A stretch of DNA of 22,710 nucleotides from contig JBMNSS010000026.1 of assembly GCA_050945315.1 (NCBI GenBank), positions 1 to 22,710 on the forward strand, read 5' to 3'. This DNA is from DTU080 sp050945315. Its GTDB lineage: Bacteria; Bacillota; Limnochordia; DTU080. Position numbers and translations under genes: made by a program. The notes under the pieces were generated by a model that had not been told where the DNA came from, searched no databases, and worked only from the letters and a program-made list of their open reading frames with translations. How positions within the stretch are numbered: position 1 is the stretch's first letter; the number at the start of each line of letters is the position of its first letter. Below, piece after piece: positions 6,560 to 15,300 of this stretch.

Positions 6560-8608
6560 ATGAGACTGTCATGGTACAAAAGGCGTAAAGCAAAGCCTAA
6601 ACGTCGTCGCATTTCATCTTCTGAAAAGCAGCAGCTGATTCGGAGAGTTGACGCGCTGTACGATGTGTTGGCCGGCATCATCGGCACTGATCGGCTGGTT
6701 TTGAAAGCCGGTAAGCTTGATGCCTTGGACATGATGCGTTCACGGGATATCTATGAGCGTGTCCTGGGTTTGAAGCGCATAGTCTTCGAGGATCCGACCA
6801 TAGACGAGCTGGGCGGGGACGGCGACATCCTCGAGGTGCTGGATGCCATCGAGGAAGAGTTGGCCGAGATGGTGGCCCGGCGCAGCGTGGAAGACTCTCT
6901 CGAGAGAAAAGTGGCTGTTAAGATGCAGGTGCGTCACGAGGATTATCTCAGGGAGTTGCGGATGCAGGTCCTGCGAGAGGAAAGCGGTCCTGACAACGCT
7001 CAGACTCTGCGCAAGTATGCCGAGCTGGAGAAGTTGGATCGCCGGCACCTGGCCCGCTCTGCCGCGGAGGTATTGCGGCCCGCTTCGATCGATGAGGTCG
7101 TAGGTCAGCAAAGCGCGATTAAGGCTTTGTTCGCCAAGATAGCCTCGCCCTTCCCTCAGCATGTGCTTTTGTACGGTCCGCCGGGTGTGGGCAAGACCAC
7201 GGTAGCCCGTCTGGCCTTGGAGTACGCCAGGTCCTTGCCTTTCACTCCTTTCGATCAAGAGGCCCGATTTGTGGAGGTAAACGGGGCCACCTTGCGCTGG
7301 GATCCCAGGGAGGCAACGAATCCGCTTTTGGGTTCGGTACATGATCCCATCTATCAGGGGGCTCGGCGTGATCTGGCCGACACCGGGGTGCCGGAGCCCA
7401 AGCCGGGCTTGGTCACAGAGGCTCACGGAGGCGTCCTTTTCATAGACGAGATCGGTGAGCTCGACCCGATGCTACAGAGTAAGTTGCTCAAGGTACTGGA
7501 AGACAAACGGGTGTATTTTGAATCCGCCTACTATGATCCGGGCGATCCCAATATACCGAAATACATCCGCAAGCTCTTTGACGAGGGTGCGCCGGCCGAC
7601 TTTCTGCTGATCGGGGCGACGACGCGCGATCCGTCGGAGATCAACATGGCCCTGCGTTCCAGATGTGCCGAGGTGTTCTTTGAACCCTTGACTACGAATC
7701 AAGTGATCACCATTGTGAAGAATGCGGCACAGAAGCTCAACGTGCGTATGGAGGAGGGCGGCGCGGAGCTAATCAGCACCTATACCGTGGAAGGACGCAA
7801 AGCGACGAGTCTGCTTGCCGATGCCTACGGAATTGCCCTCCAGCGCGTCAACGAGAACGGCGGCAATGCATCTTCGACCGAGCCGCCGGTGGCGATCATT
7901 ACGCGCAAGGATGTCGAAGAAGTGGCGCGCGTCAGCCGTTTGGTACCGTATACGCCTGTGCGCGCCAGTAATGAGGCGGTCGTCGGACGGATCTTAGGCT
8001 TGGCCGTGAGCGGTTATCTCGGTTCCGTGCTGGAAGTTGAAGCCGTGGCCTTCCCGGCCGCCCAACCGGGCAAGGGGGTGCTCCGCTTCAACCAGACGGC
8101 AGGATCGATGGCCCAGGACTCAGTCTTTAATGCCACAGCCGTGGTGCGCCGGCTCACCGGTGAGAACCTGGCCAACTGGGATGTCCACGTCAACGTGGTC
8201 GGCGGAGGCCGCATTGACGGTCCCTCTGCGGGAGCGGCCGTGGTTATGGCCGTGACGAGTGCGATCTTGGATTGGCCGATTCGTCAGGATGTAGCCGTAA
8301 CCGGTGAAGTCTCCATCCAAGGATACGTCAAGCCCGTGGGCGGGGTTTACGAGAAGCTTTTCGGTGCCAGACGGGCGGGAGTCGTACGCGCCGTGATACC
8401 GCGTGACAACCTGGCGGAGATACCGAATGAGGTGCCCGGTTTGGAGGTCATCTCCGTCTCTGATGTGGAAGAGATGCTGCCGATACTGTTTGAGGGCGAG
8501 CCGAAGAATCGCCCGTTGTCTCATCGTGACCAGGTAGCGGTCGCAGATGAAGCCGCGGCGGCGGTGGATTGGCCTTCATTGCCCGTACGACGCGCTCCGG
8601 GAGCTTAG
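6560..8608 (+). CDS. lonC: LonC-type ATP-dependent protease
   Basis: This encodes 682 residues. The basic, helical N-terminal segment (about 1-170) lacks the LonA substrate-binding domain. The AAA+ module begins near RPASIDEVVGQ (173-183) and has Walker A GPPGVGKTT at 206-214 and Walker B GGVLFIDE at 290-297. The insert between them (RWDPREATNPLLGS and onward) is typical of LonB/LonC proteins. The C-terminal peptidase domain carries Ser556 in GPSAG and Lys599 in EKLFGA; their 43-residue spacing equals that of the E. coli Lon dyad Ser679/Lys722. No transmembrane segment marks it as LonB, and its place behind rplI supports LonC. The ATG at 6560 follows an in-frame stop at once and has only a weak ribosome-binding site. 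aroE starts 24 bases after its stop. Confidence 0.92.
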   Translation: MRLSWYKRRKAKPKRRRISSSEKQQLIRRVDALYDVLAGIIGTDRLVLKAGKLDALDMMRSRDIYERVLGLKRIVFEDPTIDELGGDGDILEVLDAIEEELAEMVARRSVEDSLERKVAVKMQVRHEDYLRELRMQVLREESGPDNAQTLRKYAELEKLDRRHLARSAAEVLRPASIDEVVGQQSAIKALFAKIASPFPQHVLLYGPPGVGKTTVARLALEYARSLPFTPFDQEARFVEVNGATLRWDPREATNPLLGSVHDPIYQGARRDLADTGVPEPKPGLVTEAHGGVLFIDEIGELDPMLQSKLLKVLEDKRVYFESAYYDPGDPNIPKYIRKLFDEGAPADFLLIGATTRDPSEINMALRSRCAEVFFEPLTTNQVITIVKNAAQKLNVRMEEGGAELISTYTVEGRKATSLLADAYGIALQRVNENGGNASSTEPPVAIITRKDVEEVARVSRLVPYTPVRASNEAVVGRILGLAVSGYLGSVLEVEAVAFPAAQPGKGVLRFNQTAGSMAQDSVFNATAVVRRLTGENLANWDVHVNVVGGGRIDGPSAGAAVVMAVTSAILDWPIRQDVAVTGEVSIQGYVKPVGGVYEKLFGARRAGVVRAVIPRDNLAEIPNEVPGLEVISVSDVEEMLPILFEGEPKNRPLSHRDQVAVADEAAAAVDWPSLPVRRAPGA

Positions 8609-8631
8609 CAAGGAGGGCGAGTGGTTCTGCC

Positions 8632-9561
8632 ATGATGACGATGGCTATTGACGGTCGGACACGCGTGGTGGGGGTCTTTGGTGACCCGGTCGAGCATACG
8701 CTGTCGCCCCCTATGCAAAACAGGGCTTTTGCGGCCATGGGGCTGCCTTACGTCTATGTACCTTGGCATGTGTCAGCTGAACATTTGGCTGATGCGGTGG
8801 CTGCCATTCGTGCTCTGCGCCTGAAGGGCGTCAACGTCACCATACCTCATAAGGTGGCCGTACTGGACCTCTTGGATGAGGTGACCTCGCAGGCCCGCCT
8901 GATTGGTGCCGTCAATACCATCGAAAACCGGGACGGACGCCTGATCGGTCACAACACCGATGCCTCGGGTTTCTTGCGCTCTCTTGTTGAAGAGACGGGT
9001 GTCAACCCCCAAGGGCGGCGATTCCTGTTGTTGGGAGCAGGCGGTGCCGCCCGAGCCATTGCCGTTCAGTTGTTGTTGTCGGGAGCCCGCAGCCTGGTGC
9101 TGGCCAATCGCAGCTTGGCCCGGGCTCAGCAGCTGTGTCATTTCTTGAACGGACTGGTATCCCAGACACACGTCGAGGCGGTTGCCTTGGATACGACGTC
9201 GAAAGGCTTTTTGCGGGCCCTTGGCGATGCGGATATTCTGGTGAATACGACATCCGCGGGGATGTATCCCTATCACAATGAGCCCCCGTTGTTGCCGGGA
9301 GCTTTGTTGCGTTCCGAGCTTCTCGTCTGTGATATCGTCTACACGCCTCGGCGCACGGCGCTCTTGAGAGAGGCGGAGCGGGTCGGATGCCGGGTGTTAC
9401 CGGGTTTGGGGATGTTGGCCCATCAAGGGGCCTTGGCCATTGAGATCTGGACGGGTAAGCAGGCCCCGGTGCAACTGATGATGGAGACCTTGAACGAAGA
9501 GTTGGCCGGACGGGAAGCGAAAAACGATGTATCGGAGGGTGGCTGCAATGTCAGAGATTAG
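8632..9561 (+). CDS. aroE: shikimate dehydrogenase
   Basis: This encodes 309 residues. It reduces 3-dehydroshikimate to shikimate with NADPH in aromatic amino acid synthesis. The N-terminal substrate domain has FGDPVEHTLSPPMQN, KGVNVTIPHK with catalytic Lys74, and HNTDASGF with catalytic Asp110. The Rossmann domain has LGAGGAARAI near 134-143, NRSLARA, and NTTSAGMYP. The end GMLAHQGALAIEIWTG is also diagnostic. The ATG at 8632 is the first after the lonC stop; AAGGAGGG lies 15 bases upstream, which is long, so the ATG at 8635 or 8641 is possible. The reading frame extends upstream into lonC without family support. It is somewhat longer than the usual 270-290 residues, from a C-terminal tail. 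It overlaps nagA by 14 bases. No other aromatic-pathway gene is nearby. Confidence 0.95.
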   Translation: MMTMAIDGRTRVVGVFGDPVEHTLSPPMQNRAFAAMGLPYVYVPWHVSAEHLADAVAAIRALRLKGVNVTIPHKVAVLDLLDEVTSQARLIGAVNTIENRDGRLIGHNTDASGFLRSLVEETGVNPQGRRFLLLGAGGAARAIAVQLLLSGARSLVLANRSLARAQQLCHFLNGLVSQTHVEAVALDTTSKGFLRALGDADILVNTTSAGMYPYHNEPPLLPGALLRSELLVCDIVYTPRRTALLREAERVGCRVLPGLGMLAHQGALAIEIWTGKQAPVQLMMETLNEELAGREAKNDVSEGGCNVRD

Positions 9562-10798
9562 CGGACAATCGCGGCAGCATACGGGCGGGGATCTTCTGGT
9601 ACGTCAGGGGCGTCTTTATTCACCCGAGGGCTTTATCGACGACGCCAGTGTGGTGATAAGCGCCGGGCGTATCGCCTTTGCCGGAGCAGACCGGTCATTG
9701 CCCAAGACGTTGGAGGTACCGGGGGCCGGAAAGAGCGTTCGGGTTACTGAGCTGCCTGTCATCGAGGCCCGAGGCTGCATCATCAGTCCGGGGTTCATAG
9801 ACGTCCACATGCACGGCGGGGCGGGCCGCGATCTGATGGATGGTCGTTTGGACTCTTTGCAGCAGATGGCCGCCGCCCACGGCAGACACGGCACCACCTC
9901 ATTGCTGGCCGGCGCGGTTACGGCTTCCCAGGAGGCATTGGAGGCCGTAGCCCGGATGATTAAGGAGGCCATGAGCGTCTCCCGGAAAGCTGAATGGGGC
10001 GGAGCGCAAGTGCTCGGTCTGCATCTTGAGGGACCCTACATAAACCTGGAGAAGGCCGGAGCGCAAAACCCGGCGTATGTCCGCTCGCCTTCCAAGGATG
10101 AGATCGAGCGCCTCACGGATATTTTGGGTTCGGGCTTTCGTCTAATCACCTTGGCCCCGGAGGTGCCGGAGGCGTTGGAGATCATTCCTTGGTTGCGGGG
10201 GCGGGGGGTGTGCGTCAGCCTCGGTCATACGGCCGCCTCCTACGAAGTGGCCATGGAGGCCATCGCCGCCGGGGCGGATCATGGCACGCATATCTTTAAC
10301 GCCATGGGACCGCTGCATCATCGGGATCCGGGCGTGGTGGGCGCGGTGTTGGGCAGCCCTGAAGTGACAGCCGAGCTGATCGCCGACGGGATTCACGTCC
10401 ATCCCGGTGCCATGCGCGTTGTGTGGAGAGCCAAGGGAAGCAGCCACATCTGCTTGGTTACCGACTCCGGCATGGCCATGGATATGCCGGACGGCCGTTA
10501 CGTGCTGGGTGAGCTGCCGGTGGAGGTCAAAGACGGCGTGGCTCGCCTTGTGGACGGAGGCGCCTTGGCGAGCAGCACCCTCGGTATGGACCAGGCCGTG
10601 CGCAATATGGTGGAACTGGTCGGGGTGCCCTTGGCTGAAGCGCTGGACATGGCCACGGCGGTGCCGGCCAGACAGATCGGCATGAGCGAGCGCAAAGGAA
10701 CCATTCAGGTCGGCAAAGACGGCGATCTGTGCTTGTTGGGTTCTGACTTGCTGTGTGAGCAGACGATCGTGGGGGGCCGGGTATTGCCCCGCGACTGA
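9548..10798 (+). CDS. nagA: N-acetylglucosamine-6-phosphate deacetylase
   Basis: This encodes 416 residues. It converts GlcNAc-6-phosphate to glucosamine-6-phosphate and acetate in the cytosol, for amino-sugar use and cell-wall recycling. It is an amidohydrolase-superfamily barrel. Visible motifs are HMHGG (His87, His89), HLEGPYIN with metal ligand Glu161, LGHTAA with His227, THIFNAM with His248, ADGIHVHP, and LVTDSGMAMD with catalytic Asp306. The ATG at 9548 has GGAGG nine bases upstream; an upstream in-frame ATG at 9527 would only lengthen the overlap with aroE. The start lies inside the aroE end, so the two are translationally coupled. No nagB lies in this window. The two glycan modules could feed this enzyme, but that link is inference. 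Confidence 0.95.
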   Translation: MSEISGQSRQHTGGDLLVRQGRLYSPEGFIDDASVVISAGRIAFAGADRSLPKTLEVPGAGKSVRVTELPVIEARGCIISPGFIDVHMHGGAGRDLMDGRLDSLQQMAAAHGRHGTTSLLAGAVTASQEALEAVARMIKEAMSVSRKAEWGGAQVLGLHLEGPYINLEKAGAQNPAYVRSPSKDEIERLTDILGSGFRLITLAPEVPEALEIIPWLRGRGVCVSLGHTAASYEVAMEAIAAGADHGTHIFNAMGPLHHRDPGVVGAVLGSPEVTAELIADGIHVHPGAMRVVWRAKGSSHICLVTDSGMAMDMPDGRYVLGELPVEVKDGVARLVDGGALASSTLGMDQAVRNMVELVGVPLAEALDMATAVPARQIGMSERKGTIQVGKDGDLCLLGSDLLCEQTIVGGRVLPRD

Positions 10799-10899
10799 TC
10801 CGCCACCGGCGACATGCGCCTCGGTGCGGATGCCAATGCGGCACAAAGGCCATGTAGTCCAGTTCTGATGATTTGCCGCAGGCCGGACATCCTACAGTC

Positions 10900-11331
10900 A
10901 TGTGGGTCCGCTTTGTCATTTACGGCGTCTTGGGATGGGCCATTGAGATTGTCTCAACGGGTCTGAGTGCCCTGTTGCGCGGTGATCCGCGGTTGTCCGG
11001 CCGCACCTATTTGTGGATGTTTTTCATTTACGGCTCGGCGGCGTTGCTGCTTGAACCTGTTCATAGCCTTGTCGGGCCATGGCGATGGCCCTTTCGGGGC
11101 CTGGTGTGGACGCTCAGCATATTCTCCATCGAGTATACCTCCGGATGGCTGTTGCGGGAGTTGACTGGTGTTTGCCCCTGGGATTATACGGGTGTTCGCT
11201 TCTCCGTAGGGGGCTTGATTCGTCTGGACTATGCTCCCGCCTGGTTTGTGTTGGGCCTGCTTTTTGAGCGACTGCACCGGGCCTTGGTCGTCCTCACTCC
11301 CTCCCTCATGCAACTGCTGCGTCTGCAGTAG
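10900..11331 (+). CDS. putative ABC-transporter type IV membrane protein (CmpB/PF06541-like)
   Basis: This encodes 143 residues from the ATG at 10900, with four or five hydrophobic segments. Features are YGVLGWAIEI near the start, a YLWMFFIYGSAALLLEP segment, FSIEYTSGWLLRELTG, and PWDYTG followed by an amphipathic stretch and DYAPAWFVLGLLFERL. This pattern, with a glycine-tryptophan-glutamate start, S.E..TGWLLE and W.DY, is that of the PF06541 family, called a putative ABC-transporter type IV. No ATPase partner is adjacent, so a transport role is unsupported here and it may be a stand-alone membrane protein. The ribosome-binding site is weak; a TTG start at 10873 is possible but would add residues with no family support. 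It lies 101 bases after nagA. Confidence 0.7.
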   Translation: MWVRFVIYGVLGWAIEIVSTGLSALLRGDPRLSGRTYLWMFFIYGSAALLLEPVHSLVGPWRWPFRGLVWTLSIFSIEYTSGWLLRELTGVCPWDYTGVRFSVGGLIRLDYAPAWFVLGLLFERLHRALVVLTPSLMQLLRLQ

Positions 11332-11369
11332 TGCTCTTTTCCCGAAATACAGAAAGGATAACCGCTCGG

Positions 11370-11412
11370 CTATGGCTAACACCTGTCTCGAGTGTCACTG
11401 AAAAAGCCATAG
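11370..11412. repeat. inverted repeat before the UlaG-like gene
   Basis: CTATGGCT (11370-11377) is exactly repeated inverted as AGCCATAG (11405-11412). Inside it, ACAC and GTGT form a second small stem. There is no T-run after it in either direction. It could be a leader hairpin or operator of the gene starting at 11477. Confidence 0.35.
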
Positions 11413-11476
11413 TCGCCAAAAAGCCCGAGTCATCCGGTCTTCTTTGGCGGCCTTGGTTCGTCTTTGGAGGTGTGGC

Positions 11477-12334
11477 ATGCCGGACGGATCGTGGGTACGC
11501 CACGGTGAACAGCTCATAGAGGAGATCGACAGGACAAAGGTCCCTGCCGATGCCTTGGCCCTGTGGTATTTGGGCCAGATGGGTTTGGTGATCAAAGGAG
11601 CGGATACGACGGTCTACATCGATCCTTACTTGAGTGATCCGTACAGGAAGGATGACGCAGGCAATTCGGTGCCCAGGCGAAGGTATCCTCCGCCGTTTGC
11701 AGGCAGTGACATACGTCACGCCGATGTGGTGTTGGGTACGCACAATCACAGTGATCACATGGATCTGCCTTCTTTGCAGCAAATCGCTTCGGCTTCTTTG
11801 CAGGCGCGCTTTGTGGTACCGGCGCCTCATGTCGACGTCTTGACCGGGGCAGGCATCGCCGATTCCCGTGTCTTGGCCGCTCAGGTGGGCCAACCGCTGA
11901 AGCGGGGACCTTTGACCATCACGCCGATTCCTGCCGCGCACGAGGAGTTGGAACAAGACCTCCAAGGTGATTACACCTGTGTCGGGTACATCTTGCAGCT
12001 CAACGGAATCACCTTGTACCACTCGGGCGATACCGTCGAGTACCCTGAGATGGTCTCCGCATTGAGCGCCTGGGATCTTGATGTGGTCTGCCTGCCCATT
12101 AACGGACGTGACTTGTTACGTCGCAGACGCAATATCGTCGGTAACATGAATTTCCGGGAGGCGGCCGATGTGGCGGTTGCCGCCGGGGCCGGATTGATCA
12201 TCCCCATGCATTACGATATGTTCGCTCACAACGGCGAGAATCCCGCGTTCTTCGTCGATTATATCTATCGCACATATCCGGCTCAGCCTTTCAAGATCAT
12301 GGCACCGGGTGAGCGTCTGGTCTATGTGCGCTGA
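11477..12334 (+). CDS. UlaG-like metallo-beta-lactamase-fold hydrolase
   Basis: This encodes 285 residues. The metal-binding signature THNHSDHMD places His89, His91, Asp93 and His94 in the family order. It is preceded by strand TTVYIDPYLSDPY and followed by PAAHEE, GYILQLNGITLYHSGDT and MHYDMF. This layout is that of the UlaG branch, whose founder opens L-ascorbate-6-phosphate lactone; many homologues have other lactone or phosphoester substrates. It lacks a signal peptide and is cytosolic. The ATG at 11477 has GGAGGTG upstream at good spacing. The ORF runs open 33 bases further up without a site. It is 21 bases before the heparinase-type gene and co-directional, so a role in processing the released sugar is possible. 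The substrate is not shown. Confidence 0.85.
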   Translation: MPDGSWVRHGEQLIEEIDRTKVPADALALWYLGQMGLVIKGADTTVYIDPYLSDPYRKDDAGNSVPRRRYPPPFAGSDIRHADVVLGTHNHSDHMDLPSLQQIASASLQARFVVPAPHVDVLTGAGIADSRVLAAQVGQPLKRGPLTITPIPAAHEELEQDLQGDYTCVGYILQLNGITLYHSGDTVEYPEMVSALSAWDLDVVCLPINGRDLLRRRRNIVGNMNFREAADVAVAAGAGLIIPMHYDMFAHNGENPAFFVDYIYRTYPAQPFKIMAPGERLVYVR

Positions 12335-12355
12335 CATACGGATGGGAGGGAGCAT

Positions 12356-15300
12356 ATGTCTCGCCAGGGTGTGCTGGCCAAAACAGCCGTGTGTTGTCTG
12401 TGGATGGTGCTGCTGATGACAGTGTCGGTGTTTCCGGTTGCCGCAAAAACGAAGACGAATCTGCTGACTGCCGAGGAAATAGCGGATATCAGGAGTGCCC
12501 GGAGCTGGCCTGATGTGAATGTGGCGTCCGTGCTCGCTTTAGCGGATCGTTGGATGAATTACACGCCGCAAGAGTTGCGTGACAAGGTGCCCCCGGCGAG
12601 CGTGCCCCGCGCCTTTGACACGCACTTTTTGCAGTGTCCTCAACACAGCGAAGAGATTAAGGCCTTTGGCAGCTATCCGTGGATCATTGATCCGGATCAG
12701 CCCTACAAGCTCATCTGTCCGGTCGGGGGCGAAGTGTATCCGACCAATGATTTTGATCATCACCATCCCGGTGGGCCGGAAGACGTCTCGTCCGAGCCCT
12801 ATGTAGATACGGGCTGGGGATGGAAAGATCCCAATCACCCGCAAAAGTACTGGTTTGTCGCCTATTACGCTCATTGGCTGTATCACAATCACTTGCGTCC
12901 GGCTGCCGTGGCTTTGGGGCAGGCCTATGTGATCACCGGTGATGCGCGCTACGCCACGCAAGGAGCCGCTTTGCTGGATCGCATTGCCGAAGAGTACCCT
13001 GATATGGACCACGTCAAGCAGTCTCGCTACGGTACTGAGATTCAGGTGGGCACCTATCAGGGGCGCATTCTGAACTGCATTTGGGAGACCAGTATGGCCC
13101 GTGATCTGGCCACCGCCTATGATTACCTTTACGAGGGGCTGCAGGGCAATCAGGCCCTGGAGGAGGCCACCGGTAAGAGCATCGCCGATATTAAGGAGAA
13201 CATTGAGAAGAATCTGCTGGAGAGTGCTGCCCAGTCCATTTACACCATGGATGGGCGAATCCGCGGCAATTTCGGTATGCACCACAGTGCCCTGGCCACC
13301 TTGGCCATCGTTCTCGACAACGAGAATACCGATCGTTATCTGGACTTCGTGCTCTATGCCACGGGGATGGGTTCATATCCGTATGAGGGGATCATCATGG
13401 GCCTATCCAATCTTATCTATCGGGACGGGGCTCCGTTTGAGAGCTCGCCCGGCTACAACTCCCTGTGGATCGGCCAGTTTAACATGGTGGCCGAGCTTTT
13501 CTTGCGCCGGGGTATCAACTTGTATCAGGACTATCCCAAGCTGAAGCGACTTTTTGACTACCCTCTCCGGATTGTGATGGCCGAGAAATTCTCGCCCAAC
13601 ATAGGGGATGAGGGCAGCGTGAAGGCCAGGGGAATTACGGGGTGGCGATCCTCTACGTACAAGACAGCTTTCGAACAGTGGGGTGACCGGACCTATCTGA
13701 CGGGCACCCCGCAGACGACGGCAAGCGACAACATGAGCGCTTACGGGCTGGCCATGTTGCGCAGCGGTAAGGGCTCACAGTCCGCCGGGTTGAGTCTGTA
13801 CTACGGCCCTGCGGGAGGGCACGGTCATTATGATCGGCTCAACATAGAGCTTTTCGCCAAGGATGAGCGTCTGTTGCCTGATCTGGGGTATCCGGAGTAC
13901 ATGAGCGGGTTTCACAAGAAGTTGGCGGGCTGGACCGCTCATACCGTCAGTCACAACACGGTATTGGTCAACGAACGGAGACAATTGAACAAAAATGGCG
14001 GAAGGCTGCAGCTTTTCAGCGGTTCGCCTCAGGTGCAGTATGTGGATGTCCGGGCCGAGGAGGCCTATGAGGGTATCACGAGCCGCTATCAGCGTTCCGT
14101 GGCCATGATCAATCCTACTCCCGCTGAGGTCTACGCAGTCGATGTCTTCCGCGTGGAAGGCGGGTATCAACACGATTACTCCATCCACGGCCCTGACGGT
14201 GAGTTCTCCGTGCAAGGACTCGAACTGACTCCGCCGCGCACTGAAGGGACGTTGGCAGGGCCGGACGTGCCGTTCGGTTATCTCTACGATGCTCCTCAAC
14301 TGGAGCGTCCGGGCTACACCGGAGCCTATGGGAGCTATCAGGGGAGTGGCTTTTCCTACCTGCGTACGGTGCAGGCGGGTGCGCCGGAAGGCCTATGGCA
14401 CGCCGACTGGGCTCTGGGGTCAAGAAAGGGTATTCGTGTCAGCTTTGTACCCGAGGCGGGCACCGAGGTCCTCGTCGCCGACGGAGAACCGCCGCAGAAC
14501 AAGGCAGGTAATCCCCCTGCGCTGAAGTATGTGCTGGCCCGCAGGAAGGCGGACGGGGCGAATCTGGACAGCACTTTCGTCACGGTCTTGCAGCCTTTTG
14601 AGGGAGCCCCGTTTATGGAGGATATCAGGCGGATGGAGCCGGCGGACGGTGATCACGGGACCGTGGTAGCGCTTCAGATGAAGCATGCCTACGGCGAGGA
14701 CTTGGTCTTTCAGTCCGTCAGCGAAGCGGATACCTTTGTCGGCATCGACGGTGCTCGTTTCCAAGGTCTGCTCGGTGTTCTCTCGCGGACTCCCGGAGGC
14801 ATGGTGAACCACGCCCAGCTCCTCGGCGGGGGCACGTTGCAGGACGGGGATTTCCTTCTCGAGACCGCACCGTCCTATACGGGCGGTGTCTTGAGCGTAG
14901 ACTACACTGCCGGTAGCTTTATCGTCGAACTGGACGATGAGGTCCCGGCCATGCCTCAGGGGCTGTCGTTGGACGGTCAGCGCATAGTCATCTCCAATGA
15001 ACGTCATGCCACGGAGTTTTTGGTCAACCGGGTGGAAGCGCTAACCGATCGGCAGTACAAGATCACCTTACAAGAGCCCATGGATTTGACGGGTCAGGGA
15101 AGAGTGATCAGCGTTGCACCGCAGGCCATAGGCACCGATACTCCGCTTCCTCTCGCTAACCACTACGTCGGCCAGCAGGTGGTCAACCCGACGAGCGGGC
15201 AGGCTGTACGCATCGACAGTGTCTCGGGAGGCAATTTGCGATTGCATAAAGGCGAGCATGGTCTAAGGCCGGGGATGATGTTTCACATCTATGACTTCGG

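Noticed and set aside
6740..7426. Minus-strand reading frame of 228 codons
   Set aside because: Shadow of lonC; the Walker motifs on the plus strand are intact.
7090..8608. LonB or classical LonA assignment for the protease
   Set aside because: There is no transmembrane segment as in archaeal-type LonB and no LonA N-terminal substrate domain; context and length fit LonC.
10142..10846. Long minus-strand reading frame of 234 codons
   Set aside because: It is antisense to nagA, whose motifs are complete; the translation is His/Gln/Gly-rich without domain features.
11306..12022. Minus-strand reading frame of 238 codons
   Set aside because: It is antisense to the UlaG-like gene and shows low-complexity composition; the plus-strand protein has the metal signature.
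12539..13285. Minus-strand reading frame of 248 codons
   Set aside because: It lies wholly antisense to the lyase domain of the heparinase-type gene and has no ribosome-binding site or family motif.
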